A stretch of 6,158 nt of DNA, from positions 1,743 to 7,900 of the forward strand of contig DOMY01000161.1 of assembly GCA_003509785.1 (NCBI GenBank), given 5' to 3'. Below, piece by piece: positions 1 through 6,158 of this stretch. Source of the DNA: Gemmobacter sp. GTDB lineage: Bacteria > Pseudomonadota > Alphaproteobacteria > Rhodobacterales > Rhodobacteraceae. The position numbers were made by a program, and so were the translations under genes. The notes under the pieces were generated by a model, which was given only the letters and a program-made list of their open reading frames with translations, ran no database searches and was not told the origin of the DNA. Numbering within the stretch: position 1 is the first letter of the stretch; each line of letters begins with the position of its first letter.

Positions 1-1592
1 GGTGCCCGCCCCAGAATGTGATCGGCGGCCTTTTCGCCGGTCATGATCGACGGCCCGTTCAGATTGCCGTTGGTCACCCGCGGGAAGATCGAACTGTCGG
101 CCACGCGCAGCCCCTCGACCCCGATCACCCGGCATTCCGGGTCCACCACGGCCAGCGGATCACTGGCGGCCCCCATCCGACAGGTGCCGCAGGGATGATA
201 GGCGCTTTCCACATGGTCCTTGATGAAGCCGTTCAGCTCGTCATCGGATTGCAGGTTCACACCGGGCTGGATTTCCGATTTCAGATAGGGCGCAAAGGCC
301 TTCTGCCCGATGATCTCGCGCGTCAGACGGATGCAGCGGCGGAAATCATCCCAATCGCTGTCATGGCTCATGTAATTGAACAGGATGCGCGGCCGGTCTG
401 CCGGATTGGCCGACCGCAGGGTGACGCTGCCGCGCGAGAGCGAGCGCATGGGGCCCACATGGGTCTGGAAACCATGGCCTTCGGCCGCTGCCTTGCCATC
501 ATAGCGCACGGCAATGGGCAGGAAGTGATACTGGACGTCCGGGTAATCCACCCCGGGCTTTGAGCGGATGAAGGCGCAGCTTTCGAACTGGTTCGAGGCG
601 CCGATGCCCTTGCGCGTCAGCAGCCATTGCGCGCCCACCGTGGCCTTGCCCCAGAGATTCCAGTATTTGAACAGCGTCACCGGCTGGCTGGCTGCAAACT
701 GCAAATAAAGCTCAAGGTGATCTTGCAAATTCGCGCCGACACCGGGCCGATCTGCCCAGACCTGGATGCCATGCTCCTGCAGATGCCCCGCCGCCCCGAT
801 GCCCGAAAGCATCAGCAGTTTCGGCGAATTGATCGACGAGGCGGCGATGATGACCTCGCGCTTGGCAGGGATGGTGACGATCTGGCCGCGCTGTTCCAGC
901 TCTACCCCGGTGGCCCGGCCATTGTCGATCACCACGCGGCGGGCAAAGCCCTTTTCCACCTTCACCCGACCGGTCTTGATCGCGGGTTTCAGATAGGCAT
1001 TGGCGGCCGACCAGCGCTGCCCCTGCCAGATCGTCGCCTCCATGGCGCCGAAACCTTCCTGCTGGCGACCGTTGTAATCCGGCGTCACCGGGTAGCCGGC
1101 CTGACGCCCGGCCTCGATGAAGGCGTTGAACAGCGGATTGGCACGCGGGCCGCGCGTGATGTGCAAGGGCCCGGAATCGCCACGATATTCGGCCTCGCCG
1201 GTCTCGCCGTGCCAGTTTTCCATCCGCCGGAAATAGGGCAGCACATCGGCGTAAGACCAGCCATTCGCCCCCTGTTCGGCCCAATGGTCGAAGTCGCGCG
1301 CATGGCCCCGCACATAGACCATGCCGTTGATCGAGGACGACCCGCCGATCACCTTGCCGCGCGGCGTGGCCAGCACGCGGCCGCCCAGATGCGGTTCGGG
1401 TTCGGAATGGAAGCCCCAGTCATAAATCCCCATGTTCATGGGATAGGACAGGGCACCCGGCATCTGGATGAAGGGGCCGGCATCCGTGCCGCCGAATTCG
1501 ATGACCGTGACGCTGAACCCGGCCTCGGACAGGCGGTAGGCCATGGCGCAACCGGCAGAGCCCGCGCCGACAATGACGTAATCGCTGCTCAT
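1..1592 (-). CDS. betA: Choline dehydrogenase, GMC oxidoreductase family (C-terminus outside window)
   Basis: This FAD-dependent enzyme oxidises choline to betaine aldehyde, the first step of glycine betaine synthesis. In the family it is membrane-associated and passes electrons to the respiratory chain. I translated 530 uninterrupted codons from the ATG at 1592-1590 to the left edge. The N-terminal Rossmann motif GAGSAG is at residues 9-14, with the ribose-binding Glu32 in VIEFGG. GMC signature 1 (GKVIGGSSSINGM) is at 79-91 and signature 2 (ASSINSPKLLMLSGIG) at 251-266. The catalytic-histidine segment YHPCGTCRMG has His466, and the C-terminal active-site stretch NGNLNGPS is at 508-515. Family members are about 550-560 residues, so roughly 20-30 residues and the stop lie outside the window. 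The start is 7 nt after the betB stop, with GAGG at 1601-1598 as the ribosome site. It is the last gene of betIBA seen here. Another GMC alcohol dehydrogenase is unlikely given the betB and betI neighbours. Confidence 0.96.
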   Translation of the reverse strand, partial: MSSDYVIVGAGSAGCAMAYRLSEAGFSVTVIEFGGTDAGPFIQMPGALSYPMNMGIYDWGFHSEPEPHLGGRVLATPRGKVIGGSSSINGMVYVRGHARDFDHWAEQGANGWSYADVLPYFRRMENWHGETGEAEYRGDSGPLHITRGPRANPLFNAFIEAGRQAGYPVTPDYNGRQQEGFGAMEATIWQGQRWSAANAYLKPAIKTGRVKVEKGFARRVVIDNGRATGVELEQRGQIVTIPAKREVIIAASSINSPKLLMLSGIGAAGHLQEHGIQVWADRPGVGANLQDHLELYLQFAASQPVTLFKYWNLWGKATVGAQWLLTRKGIGASNQFESCAFIRSKPGVDYPDVQYHFLPIAVRYDGKAAAEGHGFQTHVGPMRSLSRGSVTLRSANPADRPRILFNYMSHDSDWDDFRRCIRLTREIIGQKAFAPYLKSEIQPGVNLQSDDELNGFIKDHVESAYHPCGTCRMGAASDPLAVVDPECRVIGVEGLRVADSSIFPRVTNGNLNGPSIMTGEKAADHILGRA

Positions 1593-1597
1593 CTGCG

Positions 1598-1602
1598 CCT
1601 CA
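1598..1602 (-). promoter_or_regulatory. betA ribosome binding site overlapping the betB stop codon
   Basis: On the minus strand the bases TGAGG combine the betB stop codon (TGA, 1602-1600) with a GAGG Shine-Dalgarno core, 5 nt before the betA ATG. A ribosome terminating on betB would sit on the betA initiation site, so translational coupling is likely. The core is short and the assignment rests on spacing alone. Confidence 0.5.
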
Positions 1603-3054
1603 GTAAGGAGAGTCCACCGGCCCCATGCCGACGTAGACGGATTTGATCTGGGTGTAATGTTCGATGGCGGCCTTGCCGTTTTCGCGGCCCACGCCAGACA
1701 GTTTCACGCCACCAAACGGGCCTTCCACCGGGGTCAGGTTATAGGCATTGATCCAGCAGGTGCCCGCCTGCAGCTGGCCCACCACGCGATGCGCGCGGGT
1801 CATATCTGCGGTGAACACACCGGCGGCCAGACCGAATTCCGTGGCATTGGCGCGGGTTACCGCCTCTTCCTCATCCACGAAATCCAGCACGGCCATCACC
1901 GGGCCGAACACCTCTTCGCGGGCCAGCGTCATGTCATCGGTCACATCGGCAAAGACGGTGGGCTGCACATAGAAGCCGCTGTTCAGATCGCCACGCCCGC
2001 CGCCGCAGATCAGCCGGGCGCCTTCGCGTTCTGCAATTTGCATATAGCCCAGCACCTTTTGCAACTGCGCCTCCGACACCAGCGGCCCCAGATGGGTTTC
2101 GGGGTCCAGCGGATCGCCCAGGCGGATCGCAGCGGTGCGTTCGGCCAGACGGGTCAGGAACCGCTCCTTGATGCCCTGCTGCACGAAGACACGGGTGCCG
2201 TTGGAACAGATCTGGCCGGTGGAATAGAAATTGGCCAGCATGGCCGCGCCAACCGCGCTTTCCAGATCTGCATCATCGAAGATGACCAGCGGCGACTTGC
2301 CACCCAGCTCCATCGTGACATGGCGAATCCCTTCGGCCGCGGCGGCATAGACGCGCTGCCCGGTGGCCACCGATCCGGTCAGCGAAACCTTGGCCACGCG
2401 CGCATCGGTGACCAGCGCGCCGCCCACGGCGCCCCGGCCCTGCACCACGTTGAACAGGCCTGCGGGAAGCCCTGCCTCCACCAGAATTTCCGCCAGTTTC
2501 AGGGCGCCCAGCGGCGTCACCTCGGACGGTTTGAAGATCATCGCATTGCCCAGAGACAGCGCAGGCGCGGCCTTCCAGCAGGCGATCTGGCTGGGATAGT
2601 TCCAGGCGCCGATGCCGACGCAGACGCCCAAAGGTTCGCGCAGGGTGTAGACAAAATCGCGGCCCAGCGGCACGGTTTCGCCGGTGACAGTGGGGGCCAG
2701 CCCGGCAAAGAATTCCAGCGCATCGGCGCCCGAGGGCCAATCGGCATAAAGCGTTTCCTGAATCGCCTTGCCGGTATCCAGCGTTTCCAGCTCGGCCAAC
2801 TGCGGGTTGCGATCGCGGATGATATCCACCGCGCGGCGCAGGATGCGGGCACGTTCCACCGGGCGGGTGGCGCCCCAGGCCTTTTGCGCGGCTTGTGCAC
2901 TGGCAATGGCCTGTTCGATCACCGCAGGCGTCGCCTCGTGCAGGCGGGCGATCACCTCGCCCGTGGCCGGATAGATCACCTCGATCTCTGCACCGGCGGT
3001 ATCTTCGACATAAGCGCCATTCACGAAATGGCTTGCCACAGGTTGTGCGCGCAT
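1600..3054 (-). CDS. betB: Betaine aldehyde dehydrogenase
   Basis: This enzyme oxidises betaine aldehyde to glycine betaine with NAD+, the second step of the pathway, in the cytoplasm. The 484-residue protein is full length for the ALDH superfamily. Visible motifs are the oxyanion-hole Asn152 in WNYPSQ, Lys175 and Glu178 in the cofactor-binding KPSE, and the nucleotide-loop TGSVATG near 226-232. The general base Glu249 lies in MELGGKSP, the catalytic Cys283 in TGQICSNGTR, and EEVFGP near 380-385. The KPSE glutamate usually indicates NAD+ rather than NADP+. The ATG at 3054 follows the betI stop by 12 nt and is preceded by a good Shine-Dalgarno sequence. The gene ends 7 nt before betA, so it is the middle gene of a betIBA operon. 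ALDH paralogues are hard to separate by motif alone, but position between betI and betA makes BetB by far the best call. Confidence 0.97.
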   Translation of the reverse strand: MRAQPVASHFVNGAYVEDTAGAEIEVIYPATGEVIARLHEATPAVIEQAIASAQAAQKAWGATRPVERARILRRAVDIIRDRNPQLAELETLDTGKAIQETLYADWPSGADALEFFAGLAPTVTGETVPLGRDFVYTLREPLGVCVGIGAWNYPSQIACWKAAPALSLGNAMIFKPSEVTPLGALKLAEILVEAGLPAGLFNVVQGRGAVGGALVTDARVAKVSLTGSVATGQRVYAAAAEGIRHVTMELGGKSPLVIFDDADLESAVGAAMLANFYSTGQICSNGTRVFVQQGIKERFLTRLAERTAAIRLGDPLDPETHLGPLVSEAQLQKVLGYMQIAEREGARLICGGGRGDLNSGFYVQPTVFADVTDDMTLAREEVFGPVMAVLDFVDEEEAVTRANATEFGLAAGVFTADMTRAHRVVGQLQAGTCWINAYNLTPVEGPFGGVKLSGVGRENGKAAIEHYTQIKSVYVGMGPVDSPY

Positions 3055-3062
3055 CGCCCCTG

Positions 3063-3069
3063 CCCCTTA
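3063..3069 (-). promoter_or_regulatory. betB ribosome binding site overlapping the betI stop codon
   Basis: Read on the minus strand, TAAGGGG contains the betI stop TAA (3069-3067) and an AAGGGG Shine-Dalgarno core that ends 8 nt before the betB ATG. It supports the ATG at 3054 and suggests that betB translation is coupled to termination on betI. A second GGGG at 3060-3057 is too close to the start to be the main site. Confidence 0.6.
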
Positions 3070-3651
3070 TTTCTGCTGTTTCAGTTCTGCCGCCACATAG
3101 TCAAGCACGGTGGCAACCGCCTGGGCCGAATCCGGCGGCCCTTCCTTCAAGGCTTCGCGCAGGTAGACGCCATCGACGAGCGCCCCGATTCCTGCGGCAA
3201 CCGTTTCGGCCCTGTCGCCCACCAGCGCCCGCAGGCTGACCAGCAGGTTGGACCGCAGGCGCCGCTGATAGACCGCCAGCAGGCGCCGCGCCTCTGGCAC
3301 GGTCTGTGCCAGCACATAGAAATTCAGCCAGGCGCCCACCGCCTCGCGCCGGAAGTTGCCGGGGCTGAAGCTGGCCCGCAGAATCGCCTGCAGGCGCGGT
3401 TCGGGTTCGGCCCCTGCCAAAGCAAGCGCACCACGCACTTCCGCGCCATAAAGCGAAAGCACATGGCGCATGGCCGCAAGAAAGATTTCTTCCTTCGAAC
3501 CGAAGTAGTGATGCGCCAGCGCCGAAGACATGCCCGCCCGCTTGGCGATCTGGCTGACCGTCACATCCAGAGACCCCGCGCGGCCCAGTTCCACGATGGT
3601 TGCTTGGACCAGTGCGGCCTTTCGGATAGGCTCCATTCCGAGCTTGGGCAT
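3067..3651 (-). CDS. betI: TetR-family choline-responsive repressor BetI
   Basis: BetI represses choline-to-betaine genes and, as established in E. coli, is relieved by choline. The start is taken at the ATG 3651-3649, giving 194 residues, essentially the E. coli BetI length (195). It begins MPKLGMEPIRK, matching the conserved BetI opening MPKxGM. The reading frame stays open 54 codons further upstream, but that extension would run through the intergenic operator and into choX, so I reject it. The helix-turn-helix lies at about residues 31-50 (TVSQIAKRAGMSSALAHHYF), followed by GSKEEIF as in other TetR proteins. The ALAHHYFGSKE wording is typical of alphaproteobacterial BetI. The C-terminal part (about 70-194) is the ligand-binding and dimerisation domain. 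The start has only a modest AAGAGA ribosome site. It is the first gene of betIBA, so it probably controls its own transcription, and divergent choX is a likely second target. Confidence 0.94.
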   Translation of the reverse strand: MPKLGMEPIRKAALVQATIVELGRAGSLDVTVSQIAKRAGMSSALAHHYFGSKEEIFLAAMRHVLSLYGAEVRGALALAGAEPEPRLQAILRASFSPGNFRREAVGAWLNFYVLAQTVPEARRLLAVYQRRLRSNLLVSLRALVGDRAETVAAGIGALVDGVYLREALKEGPPDSAQAVATVLDYVAAELKQQK

Positions 3652-3673
3652 GGCGGATCTCTTGAAAAAACTC

Positions 3674-3702
3674 TTGCCAAACTGAGCTAACGTGTTTTTT
3701 AT
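3674..3702 (+). promoter_or_regulatory. Candidate choXWV promoter
   Basis: TTGCCA at 3674-3679 matches the -35 consensus in five of six bases. After a 17-nt spacer comes TTTTAT at 3697-3702, a four-of-six match to the -10 box. Transcription would start near 3709-3712, about 45 nt before the choX ATG. The -10 and start region lie within the dyad at 3691-3727, so a bound repressor would block polymerase. This is pattern matching without experimental support. Confidence 0.4.
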
Positions 3703-3713
3703 TGATCCGTCAA
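3685..3713 (-). promoter_or_regulatory. Candidate betIBA promoter (weak)
   Basis: On the minus strand TTGACG (3713-3708) matches the -35 consensus in five of six bases. Exactly 17 nt later lies TTAGCT (3690-3685), which shares only the first and last T with a -10 box. The -35 element falls inside the dyad proposed as the BetI operator, which suits repression. The -10 is poor, so the true promoter could use another hexamer in this region. Confidence 0.3.
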
Positions 3714-3727
3714 TCAACAAAAACACG
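3691..3727. promoter_or_regulatory. Compound dyad, candidate BetI operator between betI and choX
   Basis: Three overlapping inverted repeats sit in the divergent intergenic region. The outer arms are perfect 9-mers, CGTGTTTTT (3691-3699) and AAAAACACG (3719-3727). The inner core is ATTGA-TCCG-TCAAT (3701-3714). A shifted pair, TTGAT and ATCAA, occupies 3702-3706 and 3713-3717. The ATTGA-N4-TCAAT core resembles, from memory, BetI sites described in enterobacteria and Vibrio, which centre on ATTGAACGTTCAAT. Its position over the betI -35 and the choX -10 candidates suggests one site serving both directions. Binding by BetI is inferred from the match and the location. The outer arms could also form a weak RNA hairpin in the choX leader. 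Confidence 0.6.
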
Positions 3728-3743
3728 GCCAAACTTCGACACC

Positions 3744-3749
3744 AGGGAG
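3744..3749 (+). promoter_or_regulatory. choX ribosome binding site
   Basis: AGGGAG lies 5 nt upstream of the ATG at 3755. It decides the choX start: the same frame is open from an ATG at 3692, but that codon has no such site, lies inside the operator, and would bury the signal peptide. Confidence 0.75.
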
Positions 3750-3754
3750 TCGTC

Positions 3755-4690
3755 ATGACCAAATTCAAATCCACCCTTCTGGCCACCACGGTGGCTTTCG
3801 CCTTTGCGGGCACCGCCTATGCGGAAGGCTGCGACAAGGTGATCTTCTCGGATGTTGGCTGGACCGACATCACCGCGACCACCGCCGCCACCAGCGTGGT
3901 GCTGCAGGCGTTGGGCTATGAGACCGAAACCAAGCTGCTGTCGGTGCCGGTCACCTATACTGCGCTGGCCGAAGGCGATGTGGATGTGTTCCTCGGCAAC
4001 TGGATGCCGACGATGGAAGCCGACATCGCCCCCTACCGCGAGGCCGGTTCGGTGGAAACCGTGCGCACCAATCTGGAAGGCGCGAAATACACGCTGGCCA
4101 CCAACGAGGCTGGCGCCGCGCTGGGGATCAAGGATTTCGCGGATATTGCGAAGAATGCCGATGCGCTGGAAGGCAAGATCTACGGGATCGAGGCCGGCAA
4201 TGACGGCAACCGCCTGATCCTCGACATGATCGCCAAGGATGCTTTCGGGCTGAAAGCCTTCTCGGTTGTCGAAAGCTCGGAACAGGGGATGCTGGCCGAA
4301 GTGGCGCGCACCACGGGCGACCAGAAGCCGATCATCTTCCTGGGCTGGGAACCCCACCCGATGAACGCCAATTTCAAGATGACCTATCTGACGGGCGGCG
4401 ACGAGTTCTTTGGCCCGAATCTGGGCGGCGCCGTGGTGGCGACCAATGTGCGCAAGGGCTATGTCGCGGAATGCCCGAATACCGGCAAGCTGCTGGAAAA
4501 CCTGGTGTTCTCGCTCGCTATGGAAAACGAGATCATGGGCGCCATTCTGAATGACGGCGAAAGCCCCGAGGATGCGGCGAAAGCCTGGCTGAAGGCTAAC
4601 CCGGATGCGCTGGGCCCCTGGCTTGCTGGCGTGACCACCAAGGATGGTGGCGATGGCCTGGCGGCCGTGACGGCCGAACTCGGCCTCTGA
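3755..4690 (+). CDS. choX: Periplasmic choline-binding protein of an ABC transporter
   Basis: ChoX is the extracytoplasmic receptor that delivers choline (with weaker acetylcholine binding known in Sinorhizobium) to ChoW/ChoV. The 311-residue protein starts MTKFKS and has a Sec signal peptide: a basic N-terminus, a hydrophobic core at about 7-19 and a probable cleavage after AYA (residue 23). The mature part is an OpuAC-type substrate-binding domain. The residues forming the choline pocket in S. meliloti ChoX, as I recall them (W43, D45, W90, Y119, N156, W205), correspond here to W36, D38, W83, Y112, N149 and W198. The offset is constant at seven, which strongly supports choline over glycine betaine or proline. 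Cys26 and Cys240 fit the same offset for the known disulfide pair. It is the first gene of choXWV, divergent from betI, with a GC hairpin just after its TGA stop. Confidence 0.96.
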   Translation: MTKFKSTLLATTVAFAFAGTAYAEGCDKVIFSDVGWTDITATTAATSVVLQALGYETETKLLSVPVTYTALAEGDVDVFLGNWMPTMEADIAPYREAGSVETVRTNLEGAKYTLATNEAGAALGIKDFADIAKNADALEGKIYGIEAGNDGNRLILDMIAKDAFGLKAFSVVESSEQGMLAEVARTTGDQKPIIFLGWEPHPMNANFKMTYLTGGDEFFGPNLGGAVVATNVRKGYVAECPNTGKLLENLVFSLAMENEIMGAILNDGESPEDAAKAWLKANPDALGPWLAGVTTKDGGDGLAAVTAELGL

Positions 4691-4701
4691 CCAGCCTGAT
4701 C

Positions 4702-4733
4702 CGCTGCCCCCCGCGATGCTGCGGGGGGCGGCG
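4702..4733 (+). promoter_or_regulatory. Strong GC hairpin between choX and choW
   Basis: The arms GCCCCCCGC (4706-4714) and GCGGGGGGC (4721-4729) pair perfectly around a 6-nt GATGCT loop. The stem extends to 13 bp (4702-4714 with 4721-4733) with one T-G wobble. No T-run follows, so it does not look like a full Rho-independent terminator. A hairpin directly after a binding-protein gene and before its permease commonly protects the upstream message or partly reduces readthrough, giving more receptor than membrane components. That role is inferred here. Partial termination is the main alternative. Confidence 0.7.
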
Positions 4734-4777
4734 CCTTGCTGTCCCCCTCCTCACAGCCCGCAAAGGACGCCCGCCGG

Positions 4778-5614
4778 ATGCTCGACTGGCTGACCGATTC
4801 CAAGCTGCCGCTTGGCAAGATGTCCAAGCTCGCCTTCGACTGGATGAAGGTGAATCTCAAACCCCTTTTCGATGCCATGGGCGCCGTGATGGAGGCGTTG
4901 ATCGACGCCATCCTCTGGGTGCTGCAATCACCGCATCCCCTTGTCATCATTGCCGTCTTTCTGGCCCTGACCTGGTATCTGCAACGGTCGTGGAAAACCG
5001 TGCTGTTCGTGGCGGTGTCCTTCGGGTTCATCCTCAATCAAGGCTATTGGGAGGAAACGACCGAAAGCCTGACCCTCGTGCTGTCATCTTGTGTGGTCTG
5101 CATGGGAATCGGCGTGCCGATCGGCATCTGGGCCGCCCATCGCCCCAAGACCTTCGCCGCCATGACCCCGGTGCTGGATCTGATGCAGACGCTGCCCACT
5201 TTCGTTTATCTGATCCCTGCCATCGTGTTCTTCGGCATCGGCATGGTGCCGGGGCTGATCGCCACGGTGATCTTCGTGCTGCCCGCGCCGATCCGGGTGA
5301 CGCAGCTGGGCATTTCCACCACCCCCATGCCGCTGCTGGAAGCGGCCACCGCCTTTGGCGCCACGCCGCGGCAGGTGCTGTGGAAGGTGGAACTGCCCTA
5401 TGCCCTGCCGCAGATCATGGTCGGGCTGAACCAGACCATCATGCTGTCGCTGTCCATGGTGGTGATCGCGGCGCTGGTGGGTGCCAACGGCCTTGGTGTG
5501 CCGGTGGTGCGGGCGCTGAACTCGGTGAACACCGCGCTGGGCTTTGAATCGGGCTTCATCATCGTCGTTGTGGCCATCATGCTGGACCGTATGCTGAGGG
5601 TGACCCGCAAATGA
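4778..5614 (+). CDS. choW: Choline ABC transporter permease
   Basis: ChoW is the inner-membrane channel through which choline released by ChoX passes. From the ATG at 4778 it has 278 residues, close to the roughly 280 of S. meliloti ChoW, and begins MLDWLTDSKLPLGK, as family members do. About six to seven hydrophobic segments are visible, at roughly residues 54-68, 72-86, 98-119, 140-157, 158-172, 218-236 and 258-270. The cytoplasmic coupling loop that contacts the ATPase carries EAATAFGAT (188-196) followed by LPYALP (206-211), the EAA motif of binding-protein-dependent permeases. AAAGGA at 4762-4767, 10 nt upstream, is the likely ribosome site. A TTG at 4736 would add 14 residues, but it abuts the hairpin and has no Shine-Dalgarno sequence. 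ProW-type glycine betaine permeases are related, and the choX neighbour decides the substrate. Confidence 0.94.
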   Translation: MLDWLTDSKLPLGKMSKLAFDWMKVNLKPLFDAMGAVMEALIDAILWVLQSPHPLVIIAVFLALTWYLQRSWKTVLFVAVSFGFILNQGYWEETTESLTLVLSSCVVCMGIGVPIGIWAAHRPKTFAAMTPVLDLMQTLPTFVYLIPAIVFFGIGMVPGLIATVIFVLPAPIRVTQLGISTTPMPLLEAATAFGATPRQVLWKVELPYALPQIMVGLNQTIMLSLSMVVIAALVGANGLGVPVVRALNSVNTALGFESGFIIVVVAIMLDRMLRVTRK

Positions 5615-6158
5615 CCGCCCCGAAAACCGCTGTAGAATTCGATCGCGTCTCTATCGTCTTTGGCGATCAGCCGGACCGCGCGCTGCCCCTGATGGACAAG
5701 GGGCTGAGCAGGGCCGAGGTGCAGGAACAGACCGGCCAGGTGCTGGGCGTGCATGACTGTTCGCTGACCGTGGCCGAGGGCGAGATTCTGGTGCTGATGG
5801 GGCTTTCAGGCTCGGGCAAATCCACGCTGCTGCGCGGGGTCAATGCGTTGAACCCCGTGGTGCGGGGCGAGGTGCGGGTGTCTGATGGCGATCGGATGGT
5901 TTCGGTGACGAAGGCCGATCCCGAAACCCTGCGCCGCCTGCGGCTGAGCCGCATCGCCATGGTGTTTCAGCAGTTCGGCCTGCTGCCCTGGCGCTCCGTG
6001 CGGGAAAACGTCGGGCTGGGGCTGGAACTGGCCGGGATGCCGCCCGAGGCGCGGAAAAAGCCGGTTGAGGAGCAGTTGGCGCTGGTCAACCTGTCCGCCT
6101 GGGCAGATCGCAAGGTGGGCGATCTGTCGGGCGGGATGCAGCAGCGCGTGGGCCTGGC
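5611..6158 (+). CDS. choV: Choline ABC transporter ATP-binding protein (C-terminus outside window)
   Basis: ChoV hydrolyses ATP on the cytoplasmic face to drive choline import through ChoW. I translated 182 complete codons without a stop to the right edge. The start ATG overlaps the choW stop as ATGA, with AGGGTG at 5597-5602 upstream, so the two are probably translationally coupled. The N-terminal helix LMDKGLSRAEVQEQTG (27-42), ahead of the core strand, is characteristic of the ProV/OpuAA/ChoV subfamily. Walker A GLSGSGKST is at 64-72 (Lys70), the Q-loop VFQQFGLLPW at 118-127, and the ABC signature LSGGMQQRV at 172-180. Walker B, the D-loop and the switch histidine must lie beyond the window. 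The S. meliloti homologue is about 350 residues, so roughly half is present. Whether any accessory regulatory domain follows cannot be seen. Confidence 0.95.
   Translation, partial: MTAPKTAVEFDRVSIVFGDQPDRALPLMDKGLSRAEVQEQTGQVLGVHDCSLTVAEGEILVLMGLSGSGKSTLLRGVNALNPVVRGEVRVSDGDRMVSVTKADPETLRRLRLSRIAMVFQQFGLLPWRSVRENVGLGLELAGMPPEARKKPVEEQLALVNLSAWADRKVGDLSGGMQQRVGL

Noticed and set aside
18..1646. Plus-strand open frames of 181 and 339 codons opposite betA
   Set aside because: betA is open for all 530 codons on the minus strand with intact GMC motifs. The plus-strand proteins show no domain and look like compositional shadows.
1657..3690. A 677-codon plus-strand open frame antisense to betB and betI
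   Set aside because: It mirrors two unmistakable genes on the other strand, and its protein is rich in His, Arg, Gly and Gln with no recognisable domain. Long antisense frames are expected in GC-rich DNA because GC-ending codons rarely give stops in the complementary frame.
3692..3754. A 21-residue N-terminal extension of ChoX from the ATG at 3692
   Set aside because: It lies inside the dyad, lacks a Shine-Dalgarno sequence and would place 21 residues before a well-formed signal peptide. The ATG at 3755 has AGGGAG 5 nt upstream.
3652..3813. A 54-codon upstream extension of BetI
   Set aside because: It would cross the operator region and overlap the choX start and signal peptide. The internal ATG at 3651 gives the conserved MPKLGM opening and the normal family length.
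3710..4357. A 215-codon minus-strand open frame antisense to choX
   Set aside because: It has no recognisable domain, lies opposite a confidently identified gene and has His/Gly/Arg-rich composition typical of a GC-driven shadow frame.
4702..4733. Calling the choX-choW hairpin a classical Rho-independent terminator
   Set aside because: The stem is followed by CCTTGCTGTCC with no T-run, and choW and choV directly downstream need readthrough. A stabilising or partially attenuating element fits better.

Overview
This window is a glycine-betaine synthesis and choline-uptake locus from a GC-rich alphaproteobacterium. The alphaproteobacterial style of BetI and ChoX, the high GC content and the close fit to bet/cho proteins I know from rhizobia and roseobacters suggest a Rhodobacterales (Rhodobacteraceae-like) host. 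The genus assignment is inference. No mobile element, CRISPR array, rRNA or tRNA gene is visible.

Layout: two tightly packed gene groups diverge from one 103-bp AT-rich intergenic region (3652-3754). Leftward on the minus strand run betI (TetR-family repressor, 3651-3067), betB (betaine aldehyde dehydrogenase, 3054-1600) and betA (choline dehydrogenase, 1592 to beyond the left edge). The gaps between them are 12 and 7 nt. Rightward on the plus strand run choX (periplasmic choline-binding protein, 3755-4690), choW (permease, 4778-5614) and choV (ATPase, from 5611 and cut by the right edge). A strong GC hairpin lies between choX and choW, and choW and choV overlap by ATGA.

How the genes work together: ChoX captures choline in the periplasm, and ChoW/ChoV import it using ATP. 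BetA oxidises choline to betaine aldehyde, and BetB oxidises that with NAD+ to glycine betaine, which serves as an osmoprotectant or as a carbon and nitrogen source. BetI is expected to sense choline and to repress one or both directions through a dyad in the shared intergenic region. That dyad overlaps the candidate promoter elements of both sides.

Every stretch longer than about 100 bp is accounted for by these six genes. The locus is a recognisable, complete choline-to-betaine module, and I do not see a previously undescribed system. The points most worth a second look are the compound operator/promoter region and the choX-choW hairpin. betA and choV are incomplete only because the window ends.
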